Shown here: in pieces, positions 43,801-51,738 of the stretch
Numbering within the stretch: position 1 is the stretch's first letter
How the letters are laid out: every line of letters begins with the position of its first letter
NCBI RefSeq assembly: GCF_002210285.1
Contig: NZ_MWQE01000008.1
Coordinates: 62,001-126,000 of the forward strand
DNA from: Fibrobacter sp. UWR2
GTDB lineage: Bacteria > Fibrobacterota > Fibrobacteria > Fibrobacterales > Fibrobacteraceae
Reading direction: 5' to 3'
Length of the DNA: 64,000 nucleotides
Notes under the pieces: generated by a model
Told to the model about the DNA's origin: nothing
Databases searched by the model: none
What the model saw: only the letters and a program-made list of their open reading frames with translations
Made by a program: the position numbers and the translations under genes

Positions 43801-46656
43801 GACTTTGCCGAAGGATGGTCCCTTGTTGCGCATAATGCCGAGGACGACCCGGAGCAATTTGAAGGTATTGACCTTACCCAGGCCCCGTACTTCAGCAATT
43901 CCGAGACAACCCTAATTGAAGTCAACTCAAAGGGCGAAAGGGTCCCCGCCTTTACAAGAGACCCGTATGTAGTGGTTTACTACCACGGCAAGCACATTTA
44001 CGGCTATGGCCCTGACTACACGCCCGAAAACGGCCCGCAAATGCCGCGTACAGTGAGCCTCAACTTTACAAGCCCATTTGTAACACCGCACAGTTCATTA
44101 GAAACTACCGACAGCAACATAGCCTATATCGGCGGCAGCCGTGTTACGCCGACAGGATTCCTAGATGACTTTGAAATGAACGCACTGTCGATTATTGATT
44201 TCGTTGAATTCCCCTCGGCGCCTCGCAAAGACTCCCTCTCGTTCAACTTCCCTTACAAGGCGCAATACGGCAACAACTACTACGAATGGGTCAGCTGGCA
44301 CAACCACGCCGCAAACATGAGTTCCACAAACAAGTACGACTGCGCCTGTGCCGTGATCCGCACCAACGTCGAGGTTGACACCATCACCACGCCACCGGAA
44401 ATCCGCCTGTTGCAGTTCACGACAGACACCGTTCGCGCCTATACCGGAAAGATGGTCGAAGTTCATCTACAGTTGCTCGACAGCAACTTCGAACTTCTCA
44501 AGACCGACCCGTTCAGCGTCTTGCTCACCTCGGAATCCGGTTTTGCCAAGTTCTACACGTCGGCAACATCGACTACCCCGGTCGAAAAGATTGACATTAT
44601 CAACGGTACGGCCGTGTTCTACCTCCGTTCGGACAAGGCGACGACAACCATTCTCAAGGCTATCGGCAACAACACCTCCAAGGTAAACTACCTGCCGGCA
44701 ATCGCGACGCTCATCATCGAGGATTTGCCTCCCTGGCCGATTATCGACAACGCCATCATGGTGGACAACAACTGCGACGACATTCCGGATGCGTTCCAGA
44801 TAACTCTTTCCAACGAATACATCGCGGCAGAGAACCAGTCGTTCAACTCCATCAAGTTCGTATACGAAGGCGATACGCTTACAAGCGATTCCGTCATCTC
44901 GCTTAACGAACGCGACCTGGTTGTTGCGGCAAAGATCCCGAACGCGACCATGAATACCGCACCCTCCGGTGCGATTACGCTCATAAGCAACACCAATGCC
45001 GGGAAGAAGGAAGCGTCCGACTTCTACAAGGACGGCATCTCACCCGACCTGATATCGGTATCCGTACTGGAACGCCAGTCCGACGCGACAAGCGATTTCG
45101 TCTACATCCAGTTCAGCGAACCTGTCAAGGAGCCCTCGCCCGAATGGCCGCTCCGCATCAATTCGGCCGATATTGCAGCCCACGTGAAGGGAGTCAAGCT
45201 CTACAACGAAGCACTCAATATCTGGGAATTCGAAATCGACTTCGACGCAGGCGGAGGCTCGCTGGTGCAGGAGGGCATGAAGGCTCAGCTTTCACCCACG
45301 GCAACCATCAAGGACCTCGCAGGCAACGGCATCGGCAACTGCACTCCGAAAACCGTGGATGTGCTCCTGAAGATCCGTCCGATACCCATGACCTACGCAA
45401 GCATCGCCGACAAGGACGAAGACGGCCTTGCCGAACATATCGAAATCAAGTTCACGAAGGCAGTCGATGCCAAGCACTATCCGGACTCCATCTCGATTAT
45501 CTTCGGTAGCGCCTTCCCCGAAACACTTTTCGTACGCAAGGCCGAAATCAGACTGAGCGCCGACCAGATGTCCACTTCGTTCGACCTGCCGACACCTTTC
45601 GCCCTCGGCAACACTAACGGCAACTACGAAGGCACCCTGGAAGGCAGGGACCTTATAGGCGCAGGGCTTGTTACCGAGCACCTGGGCAGCGGTGCCGCCT
45701 ACGAGACCGAGTCTTCGATTGCAGAAGACCTCGCAGGCCCCGTATTCACTTCAGCAAGCCTCTCGTCATCGGGCAACCTCGAAGTCCTGATTATCCACGT
45801 AAGCGAACCGCTCATCATCGCAGATTCAGCGGCGATCCTCTATGTGCGCGAACGTTCTAGCATAGGCGTGCACAAGATCGACCTCACCGGATGGAACTTC
45901 TCGAACCAGTCCCTGACTATCAACGCGGTATACAAGCCCGAGGCCGAAATTGCCGTCATGGAAGGCGACCGCATCAACCTCGCCCCGAAGACAGCCAGCG
46001 CATTTACGGACCTGAGCAACAACATGCCGGCAGATGACAACCCGAAGGTGACCATCGGCGGCGAGGGCAATCCGAAGATCAAGTTCGATATCCATCTGCA
46101 AAAGCCGATTACGACCGTATCGTCCGCAGACCCCTCGCTTATCCCGAGCAACAAGACGATCAACCTTTACGTGGTTAACCCGAGCAACCACAAGCTCGAC
46201 CGTATCGAAAAGGGCGCTGTCGTGCAAACCGGAATCGATACCACCGTAACGCCTCTTAACGGCGTCGTGTGGACAATGGACCTGACCGTCCCGCGCGGAG
46301 GCTCCCTGAACCAGCCCGCCTACTGGAGGAGCCTGAAGGTCAAGTACAGCCTGCCCATCTACACGAACATGGGCAGCTTCGTGAACCGCCTCTCCGGCAC
46401 GTTCACCGTCGATTCCGACGTGTACTACTCGACGAACAACAAGGTCACCTTCTTCGTGGAATGGGTAAACGCGCCCAAGGGCGGTGTACGCTCGCAACAG
46501 GGCCGAGAAGTCGGTACCGGCGCCTATATCTACAAGGCAGAACTGAACTGCAAGTTCCTACCCAACGCCGACCTCGATGCAAAAACAAAGAAGCGCTTCG
46601 AGTCGTCAAATTCCTACGACAAGACCGAAACCTTCGGTATTCGCCGTTTAAAATAG
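40834..46656 (+). CDS. Giant modular GH9 cellulase (second), chimeric codon usage
   Basis: This 1940-residue protein follows after 27 nt, with AGGTGG as ribosome site, and has the same order of modules: signal peptide, CelD_N-like Ig (PIRVNQSGFR), GH9 domain with GGWHDCGDH (Asp218, Asp221), NPWDVSFLMG, HPHNR (608-612) and TETCID with acid Glu656, two FN3-like domains (about 684-770, 780-870), a CBM-like stretch, then Ig-like modules with FSEPVKEPS and DNNCDD (about 1311) and the shared end (GREVGTGAYIYK, TFGIRRLK). Codon usage in the first 1100 codons differs sharply from the rest and from the neighbours (see findings), suggesting that the catalytic part was acquired or swapped. Confidence 0.92.
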   Translation: MKMTYLKKILLAAFVLGDILAVQAMAELPNIDRTDKVHERRYLDSLNVYNRRPIRVNQSGFRPQDNKYAYVADPSAQTFKVVDANTKKDVISAKNLNLVDANAPKPNFWVAGVLKAGNDNTLYSFSLADSATAVAGTEALYKADFSELATIGEYFVVCGGDTSATFHVHPSIFNSILEYSLQFFGSQRCGNTKSHTHAACHMKDGSKIGHDLTGGWHDCGDHFKVSETLGFAAYVLITTYLVYQDKAEDRYGNSYADTAITDGIPDLLYEAKIGADFIFKLYKASKADGLIARGDMYHSVGVDQVDHEYWDVPEKQDAQPHSKGGPDRDVADSAGNVSGMYAAVLAEVAAAWFVFDPVYADSLLEAAKDIYANVVKKSYRNITGNLKGFYTGSSNITNRTDNAAAAALALWYATADPTYQNDLYKDLTINDNSTNYGYNNEPDDAGPYFKGGYLGLTSGFYPGGWMTDYENVHAHVLFSFVKLILKDQETAASYGVGELERDTLIQRSTNSLRRLTDDGSEGTPRFTNRFGSVKAVPPYNLIWTSSGWGLNRYNLGAANAIFMLSEITTGEEKEVYKQLALDNIYYSLGANPWDVSFLMGAGDKNLNHPHNRAANPDGYNAGGMPYKYTCPLGALMGGTFPDAVLQDFWEFWTVTETCIDFSAQLLIPAQSLAETLPEDAEGPLYSNVAGVPISNTSATISWDVNEVALTTVFYNTTPDASTAKSVTQTTASKGGALTIDGLEPNQTYYFFLEGMDVKHNIGTDDNHGQWYQFTMTPLNTTISGVTICQVDNRSAKIYWWSSDRLNGVVNYGTSSSNLTESQPAEGGAVLFHEVLLTNLSAGTTYYFSVSSGATTDNNGGNYYSFTTEQYSTYANLDIYIKPTSYQAECTDWKDCHEFIVSIANNDTMAFHDFEIRLYLGKSSTFQPISWTPLTQNWGGEGTMTSIKSISFGSPTLEKDQYYIPITIGDTLKVSGQMLFQLKFMTGTFKDFAEGWSLVAHNAEDDPEQFEGIDLTQAPYFSNSETTLIEVNSKGERVPAFTRDPYVVVYYHGKHIYGYGPDYTPENGPQMPRTVSLNFTSPFVTPHSSLETTDSNIAYIGGSRVTPTGFLDDFEMNALSIIDFVEFPSAPRKDSLSFNFPYKAQYGNNYYEWVSWHNHAANMSSTNKYDCACAVIRTNVEVDTITTPPEIRLLQFTTDTVRAYTGKMVEVHLQLLDSNFELLKTDPFSVLLTSESGFAKFYTSATSTTPVEKIDIINGTAVFYLRSDKATTTILKAIGNNTSKVNYLPAIATLIIEDLPPWPIIDNAIMVDNNCDDIPDAFQITLSNEYIAAENQSFNSIKFVYEGDTLTSDSVISLNERDLVVAAKIPNATMNTAPSGAITLISNTNAGKKEASDFYKDGISPDLISVSVLERQSDATSDFVYIQFSEPVKEPSPEWPLRINSADIAAHVKGVKLYNEALNIWEFEIDFDAGGGSLVQEGMKAQLSPTATIKDLAGNGIGNCTPKTVDVLLKIRPIPMTYASIADKDEDGLAEHIEIKFTKAVDAKHYPDSISIIFGSAFPETLFVRKAEIRLSADQMSTSFDLPTPFALGNTNGNYEGTLEGRDLIGAGLVTEHLGSGAAYETESSIAEDLAGPVFTSASLSSSGNLEVLIIHVSEPLIIADSAAILYVRERSSIGVHKIDLTGWNFSNQSLTINAVYKPEAEIAVMEGDRINLAPKTASAFTDLSNNMPADDNPKVTIGGEGNPKIKFDIHLQKPITTVSSADPSLIPSNKTINLYVVNPSNHKLDRIEKGAVVQTGIDTTVTPLNGVVWTMDLTVPRGGSLNQPAYWRSLKVKYSLPIYTNMGSFVNRLSGTFTVDSDVYYSTNNKVTFFVEWVNAPKGGVRSQQGREVGTGAYIYKAELNCKFLPNADLDAKTKKRFESSNSYDKTETFGIRRLK

Positions 46657-46674
46657 ACCTTGTAGCAAAATTTC

Positions 46675-46700
46675 AAGTCCCGCCGGCGCGGGACTTTTCT
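46675..46700 (+). terminator. Rho-independent terminator of the GH9 operon
   Basis: AAGTCCCGC pairs with GCGGGACTT around CGGC, followed by TTCTTTTATT. Confidence 0.85.
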
Positions 46701-46734
46701 TTTATTCGATTTTTTATATAAGTTTCTAGAAGAT

Positions 46735-49098
46735 ATGCAAGAGATTCTGTTTTCCGACTCGCCTATCGCCACGGGGCTTTCCGCCGTAGCGCTTATACTC
46801 ACGTTCCTGCTTCCCTATATCCTGGGCCAGAAAACGGGACTAAGGCAGTTTCCCAAGGCCATATACCAGCTGATGCTCATATGCACCTACTGGAATACAC
46901 TCAGCCTTGTCGGCAGTCTATTCTTCAGCGGGCCGCATTTCGGTCTTGCCGCAAAGATCATCTTCGGTTTGCAGGCTATCGCCTGGATCCAGGCTGGCAA
47001 CACCATCTACCATATTGCCGAACATGCCCTCCATTTCAGGCGATTCAACTTCTGGAGGCTCCTGAACGCCATAGGCGTAGCAAACGTCATCGCCGTCACC
47101 GTCATCTTCTGCGTAAACGAACCGTTTTTCACCGAATTCAAGATTCTCGGTTTCATGCCGCTGCACGACCATGCATACTTCAAGATTTATTCCATGATGT
47201 TCTTCCTGTACGTGTTCCCCGAGCTCCTGCTTACCATATACAAGCTGATGCGCAACACGCTCCAGACCGGCGACAAGGATTCGGCGCAGATCAACTTCTA
47301 CATGGCCGGCAGCTTTATATTCTTCATCGCTCTTTCGTTCGTATTCGACTTCATGATCCCTGTCGCAAGTGGATTCAACGTCAACGGAAGACACCCGATA
47401 TTCCTGCAATGGCACCAATACTCATGCATATTCCTCTCGGTTCTCTGCGGGCAGTACTTCACCTCGATTTCGTTCAAGAACAAGAGTTCCCACTGGCTCA
47501 TGAAGAGCCTGTTCAACCAGCTCGGCGACTGCGTTTTCGCCATCCAGGCCGACGGCATCATCAGCTACTGCAACCCCGCAGCCCAGCTCCTGTTCCGCAA
47601 GACCGACAACGAAATGAAGATGTACCACATTCAGGACTTCATTCCCAGCCTGAAACTGGATAACGAAGTCGTGACAGAAAGCGTGAAGGTTCAGGTCAAC
47701 GACGAACTACATTCCTTCAGTCTCTCGCTGTACAAGTACCGTACCACGCTTTCTACATACATGTGGCTTTTGCTCCTGAGCGACCAGACGAACTCGCTTT
47801 TCTACCAGCAGCGCATCAAGACGCTCAACCGACAGTTCGCCGACTACAAGAAGGACCTCATCCGCTACCAGGACCGTCTCGACAGCTCCGAAAAGAAATT
47901 CAAGGAGCAGAGCAGTTTCAGTTCCACGCTCATCAACGCGCTCCCCTTCCAGTTTTGGTCCAAGAACGAGCAGGGCGTCTACACCACACAGAACATCATG
48001 GACATCAAGAGCCGCGGCAACCTTATCCAAACGACGGACTCCACGGAATCCATATCGGACAGGGAACTGCAGGCGCGCAACAGTGGGCTATCGAGCATAT
48101 TCACCACGTACGAAAACGACCGTCACGAAAAAATTTCCGAAGACGAAGCGAACAACCTGATCTTCAACAACAAGGCCGTATTCATTTACAACGAGCAGTT
48201 CATCCCGATTATATCGGAACAGAAACCATACAAGATTATCGGACTCAAGCAGGACATCACCGAACAGAAGCGTCTCGAAAGGGAACGCGACCTCCTGAGC
48301 GAACAGAAACGAATCCATTCGCGACTCGAAGACCTGGGCACGATGCTCGGCGGTTTCGCACACGACTACAAGAACAGTATCGGAGCCCAGATTGGGTTCT
48401 GCGAGCTGGCTCGTGAGACCCTCGAGAACTTGCCGACCGACGACATTCCCGAGAAAAAGGCAAAGACCATCGCGAAGGCAGGCGAACTTATCGGCGAAGC
48501 GAACAAGGCGGCGAACAAGGCAAAGGATTCCGTGAACCAGTTGCTAAGTGCCATAAGGAACGAGGCGTCCATCGCACCGAAACCGATGGTGTTCTCGCCA
48601 TTCCTGATTATCGAGGACGTGGTAAAGAAGGTGCAGCTCACCCTCCCGTCGAACATCCACATATCGACCGAGGACATCGACAAGGACCTGAAGATAAAGT
48701 GCCTGCCGGCAGCGCTCGACCGCATATTGAGCAACTTGGCAAACAACGCCATATTCGCCATGAAGGACGACGGCGGAACGCTCACGTTCAAACTGGAGCG
48801 CGAAGAGGTAAAAACGAAAATCGTACAGCCCTTCTCGGACACCATCGAGCCGGGAGTTTATGCGAAATTCACCATCGCCGACACTGGCACGGGAATCGAC
48901 TCCGGGACCCTCGAACGCATCTTTTCGCCGTTCTTTACCACGAAAGCGCCCGGCGAAGGGCTCGGCTTGGGGCTTACTTCAGCCCTCAGGCTCCTAAAAG
49001 ACGGCAATGCGCATTTCACAGTGCACACGACCCTCGGCGAGGGCACGCAATTTAATCTATATTGGGACTTAGCAACCGAAAAAACGGAGGATGCATAA
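46735..49098 (+). CDS. Membrane sensor histidine kinase (NtrB-like core)
   Basis: This 787-residue protein has six or seven hydrophobic segments in residues 10-250, a PAS-like domain (about 258-355, QLGDCVFAIQADGIISYCNPAA), a coiled coil (QRIKTLNRQFADYKKDL), a second PAS-like region (about 395-510) and a kinase core. The H-box is GGFAHDYKNS with His543, the N-box SNLANNAIFAMKDDG, then DTGTGID, FFTTK and GLGLGLTSA. The HDxKN H-box is the NtrB/HisKA type that feeds sigma-54 regulators, as found two genes downstream. TAAGTTTC lies 8 nt before the ATG and may be its promoter. The stop overlaps the next start (TAATG). Confidence 0.88.
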   Translation: MQEILFSDSPIATGLSAVALILTFLLPYILGQKTGLRQFPKAIYQLMLICTYWNTLSLVGSLFFSGPHFGLAAKIIFGLQAIAWIQAGNTIYHIAEHALHFRRFNFWRLLNAIGVANVIAVTVIFCVNEPFFTEFKILGFMPLHDHAYFKIYSMMFFLYVFPELLLTIYKLMRNTLQTGDKDSAQINFYMAGSFIFFIALSFVFDFMIPVASGFNVNGRHPIFLQWHQYSCIFLSVLCGQYFTSISFKNKSSHWLMKSLFNQLGDCVFAIQADGIISYCNPAAQLLFRKTDNEMKMYHIQDFIPSLKLDNEVVTESVKVQVNDELHSFSLSLYKYRTTLSTYMWLLLLSDQTNSLFYQQRIKTLNRQFADYKKDLIRYQDRLDSSEKKFKEQSSFSSTLINALPFQFWSKNEQGVYTTQNIMDIKSRGNLIQTTDSTESISDRELQARNSGLSSIFTTYENDRHEKISEDEANNLIFNNKAVFIYNEQFIPIISEQKPYKIIGLKQDITEQKRLERERDLLSEQKRIHSRLEDLGTMLGGFAHDYKNSIGAQIGFCELARETLENLPTDDIPEKKAKTIAKAGELIGEANKAANKAKDSVNQLLSAIRNEASIAPKPMVFSPFLIIEDVVKKVQLTLPSNIHISTEDIDKDLKIKCLPAALDRILSNLANNAIFAMKDDGGTLTFKLEREEVKTKIVQPFSDTIEPGVYAKFTIADTGTGIDSGTLERIFSPFFTTKAPGEGLGLGLTSALRLLKDGNAHFTVHTTLGEGTQFNLYWDLATEKTEDA

Positions 49099-49472
49099 TG
49101 GCCACTATCTTGATTATTGACGATGACGAACAGTTCAACTTGATGATGAAGACCGCCCTTGAAGTCAAGGGTTACGAAGTGGAAACCGCAAGCAACGGCA
49201 GAGAAGCAAAGACTCTCTACCAGAACAAGAAGTACGATGTCATCGTCACGGACATTATTATGCCGGACGTTGACGGCTACGAAGTCATTCTCGATTTGCG
49301 CCGCATGGGCATGAGCGACAGAACGATTGCCGTAAGCGCCGGCGGACGCACGGCCGCAGACGACTACCTGTTGACGGCCAAGCATTTCGATGTCGCGGTC
49401 ACGTTCAATAAGCCCATCGATATCCAGCAGTTCCGCGAAAAGGTCGAAGAAATCATCAAAAGTCACCAGTAA
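49098..49472 (+). CDS. Single-domain response regulator
   Basis: This 124-residue CheY-like receiver has the acidic pocket (IIDDDEQF, Asp8-10), the phospho-acceptor Asp52 (IVTDIIMPDVDGYE), a Ser in ISVSAGG position (AVSAGG) and the Lys in TFNKPID. There is no output domain. It starts on the last base of the kinase stop codon, so it is translationally coupled to it and is probably its direct target; it may pass phosphate on or compete with the sigma-54 regulator, whose own receiver lacks the Asp. Confidence 0.9.
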   Translation: MATILIIDDDEQFNLMMKTALEVKGYEVETASNGREAKTLYQNKKYDVIVTDIIMPDVDGYEVILDLRRMGMSDRTIAVSAGGRTAADDYLLTAKHFDVAVTFNKPIDIQQFREKVEEIIKSHQ

Positions 49473-49475
49473 TAG

Positions 49476-50924
49476 ATGCCGATGAACATCCTGATAGCTG
49501 ATTCCGACAAGGAATTTATCAGCGACATTCGGCGTTCCTGGAATCTGGACGAAACAGAGCTCCTGCTCTGTGACGACAAGGACAATTTGATGCCACTGGT
49601 AAAGAACAACCCGATAGACCTCGCGTTTATCGAAGTTCCTTTCCTTACCTTCGACAACATGGATATCGTAAGCTATCTCAAGGAGAAGGACCCGAGCATC
49701 GAAATTTTTGTCCTGTGCGACAACAAGAACTGGCCCGGAGCCACCAGCGCGATTAACCGCGGGGCAAACAGTTTCTTGATGAAGCCTGCTTCGGTATCGC
49801 AACTTGAGGATACCGCAAAAAAGATACAGACCTTAAAGCAGAACAAGTCTACGCACCAGTTGATGGAATCCCAGGTGCTGGACACCCTACTTGGCGACAC
49901 GCCCGAAATGAGGAAAATCCTCAAGACGGTCTACAAAATTTCCCCAACCACGAGTACCGTGCTCATCACCGGCGAATCCGGTTCGGGCAAGGAATTCCTC
50001 GCAAACGTCATTCACCGCTACAGCAAGCGCGCGGGCGAACCGTTCATCGCGGTCAACTGTGGCGCCATTCCCGAAAACCTGGTCGAAAGCGAACTCTTCG
50101 GAGCAAAGAAGGGCTCGTATACGGGTTCTACCGCCGACAAGAAGGGCCTGTTCGAGGCCGCCAACAAGGGGACCCTGTTCCTTGACGAAGTCGGCGAACT
50201 TTCTGCAGCGACGCAAGTGAAACTGTTGCGCTTTTTGCAGAGTCACGAAATTCGGCGCGTAGGCGAAACTGAAGCGCGCTACCTCGACATCCGCATTATC
50301 GCCGCGACCAACCGCGACCTGCAGGCGGCCATGCTCCGGGGCGAATTCCGCGAAGACCTTTTTTACCGTCTGAACACGTTCCACCTGACGCTCCCGCCGC
50401 TCCGCGAACGCAAGCCAGTGATTCCCACACTTATCCGCTATTTCATTTTGAAATACAAGGAGACGCACGGGAAGAACATCACCGACGTGGAACCGGCAGC
50501 ACAGTACGCCCTGGCGAAGTACCCCTACCCGGGCAACATCCGCGAACTCGAGAACATCATCGAGCATGCAATTGTTCTTTCGGAAGGCGGCATATTGCGT
50601 CTGGAAGACCTGCCCGAGAACGTACAGGAAGAAGCCCGTGAAAAGACGGTCGCCATTCCGCACATCAAGGAAGACATTCCCGAACCGCGCCTGCTCACGA
50701 GCATCGAGGGCACACGCGTAGACACCCCCGCAAAGGCAGCGGACGAACCCGCAGACGCCGAAGACATCATCTCGCTCGAAGAGATGGAACGCCGGCACAT
50801 ACTGCATGCGCTGAGTGTCTGCAAGAACAACAAGACCGAAGTCTGCAAGAGGCTCGGCATTAGCCGCGCCACCCTCTGGAGAAAGTTGAAGGAACTCAAG
50901 ATCCAGATGGACGGGGACGAATAA
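49476..50924 (+). CDS. Sigma-54-dependent transcription activator with pseudo-receiver
   Basis: This 482-residue protein has an N-terminal receiver-like domain (1-120), a sigma-54 AAA+ domain (about 140-370; GESGSGKEF Walker A, TLFLDEVGEL Walker B, LNTFHLTLPPLRER) and a Fis-type HTH (about 440-480; NNKTEVCKRLGISRATLWRKL). At the phospho-acceptor position the receiver has Glu53 (AFIEVPFL) instead of Asp, while the acidic pair and the MKPAS Lys remain. The sigma-54 contact loop reads GSYTGS (213-218) instead of GAFTGA. It should activate promoters of the sigma-54 type; the Glu may lock it in an active state or uncouple it from phosphorylation. It lies 3 nt after the response regulator gene. Confidence 0.9.
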   Translation: MPMNILIADSDKEFISDIRRSWNLDETELLLCDDKDNLMPLVKNNPIDLAFIEVPFLTFDNMDIVSYLKEKDPSIEIFVLCDNKNWPGATSAINRGANSFLMKPASVSQLEDTAKKIQTLKQNKSTHQLMESQVLDTLLGDTPEMRKILKTVYKISPTTSTVLITGESGSGKEFLANVIHRYSKRAGEPFIAVNCGAIPENLVESELFGAKKGSYTGSTADKKGLFEAANKGTLFLDEVGELSAATQVKLLRFLQSHEIRRVGETEARYLDIRIIAATNRDLQAAMLRGEFREDLFYRLNTFHLTLPPLRERKPVIPTLIRYFILKYKETHGKNITDVEPAAQYALAKYPYPGNIRELENIIEHAIVLSEGGILRLEDLPENVQEEAREKTVAIPHIKEDIPEPRLLTSIEGTRVDTPAKAADEPADAEDIISLEEMERRHILHALSVCKNNKTEVCKRLGISRATLWRKLKELKIQMDGDE

Positions 50925-51649
50925 TGCGCATCAACAAGTTCATATCCCTTTGCGGAGTCGCTAGCCGCCGCGCCGCCGACACCCTCGTACAGGAAGGTCG
51001 CGTGCAGGTAAACGGCGAGACCGTTACCGACATGGGCCACCAGGTAGACGAAAGCAACGACGAAGTTCTCGTCGACGGCAAGCCCGCGAAACTCCCGAAG
51101 AAGACGAAAGTCATCATGTTCCACAAGCCGGCCGGATGCGTATGCACCAAGGACGACCCGCAGGGGCGACGCACCGTATACGACTACCTGCCGCCGGGGT
51201 ATGCCACCTTCAAGTATGTAGGGAGACTCGACCTGCAGAGCCGCGGGCTCCTGCTGTTTACCGACGACGGGGAACTGCTGCACCGGCTTACGCACCCGAG
51301 TTACGAAATCCCCCGCAGTTACTACGTGTGGACGACGCGGCCGCTTAGCGAAGCGGCCGCACAGAAACTTGTTGACGGTGTAGACATTCGCGACCCCGAT
51401 GACCCGGACGCACAGGAAGAAATCGCATTTGCAACCGACGTGTATCTCGAAAACGGATTTGCGGAACTCGTGCTTATCGAAGGCAAGAACCGCGAAATCC
51501 GCCGCATGATGCGCGCCGTAGGTTACGAGATCCGCGACCTGAAGCGCGTGAGCTACAGCCATATTCAGCTGGGAGACTTGCCCGCAGGCGAATTCCGCGA
51601 ACTCACCGCAAACGAACTGAACAAGTTGCGGCAAGCCGTACACCTGTAA
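50924..51649 (+). CDS. Pseudouridine synthase (RluB/RsuA family)
   Basis: This 241-residue protein has an S4 RNA-binding domain (MRINKFISLCGVASRRAADTL ends with EGRVQVNG) and the catalytic motif VGRLDLQSRGLLLFTDDGEL with the active Asp, plus the KGKNREIRRM-type motif (EGKNREIRRMMRAVGY). It converts uridine to pseudouridine in rRNA (23S for RluB, 16S for RsuA; not separable here). Its start overlaps the stop of the sigma-54 regulator by one base, so a housekeeping RNA-modification gene is coupled to a regulatory operon. Confidence 0.92.
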   Translation: MRINKFISLCGVASRRAADTLVQEGRVQVNGETVTDMGHQVDESNDEVLVDGKPAKLPKKTKVIMFHKPAGCVCTKDDPQGRRTVYDYLPPGYATFKYVGRLDLQSRGLLLFTDDGELLHRLTHPSYEIPRSYYVWTTRPLSEAAAQKLVDGVDIRDPDDPDAQEEIAFATDVYLENGFAELVLIEGKNREIRRMMRAVGYEIRDLKRVSYSHIQLGDLPAGEFRELTANELNKLRQAVHL

Positions 51650-51652
51650 TAA

Positions 51653-51715
51653 TGTGGAATGTGGGATGAGAAATGTGAAATGAAAAAAGTTATCTAATTA
51701 CACATTACACATTTC
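51653..51715. repeat. Low-complexity AATGTG repeats with inverted repeat
   Basis: AATGTGGAATGTGGGATGAG is followed by GAAATGTGAAATG (51670-51682), which is complementary with one mismatch to CATTACACATTTC (51703-51715). It fills the gap between two co-oriented genes. Confidence 0.55.
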
Positions 51716-51738
51716 CAAACCAGAACCTATCAACCATC

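Noticed and set aside
51653-51715. AATGTG repeats considered as iteron-like origin sites
   Set aside because: Units are short and irregular, and no replication gene or DnaA box is nearby.
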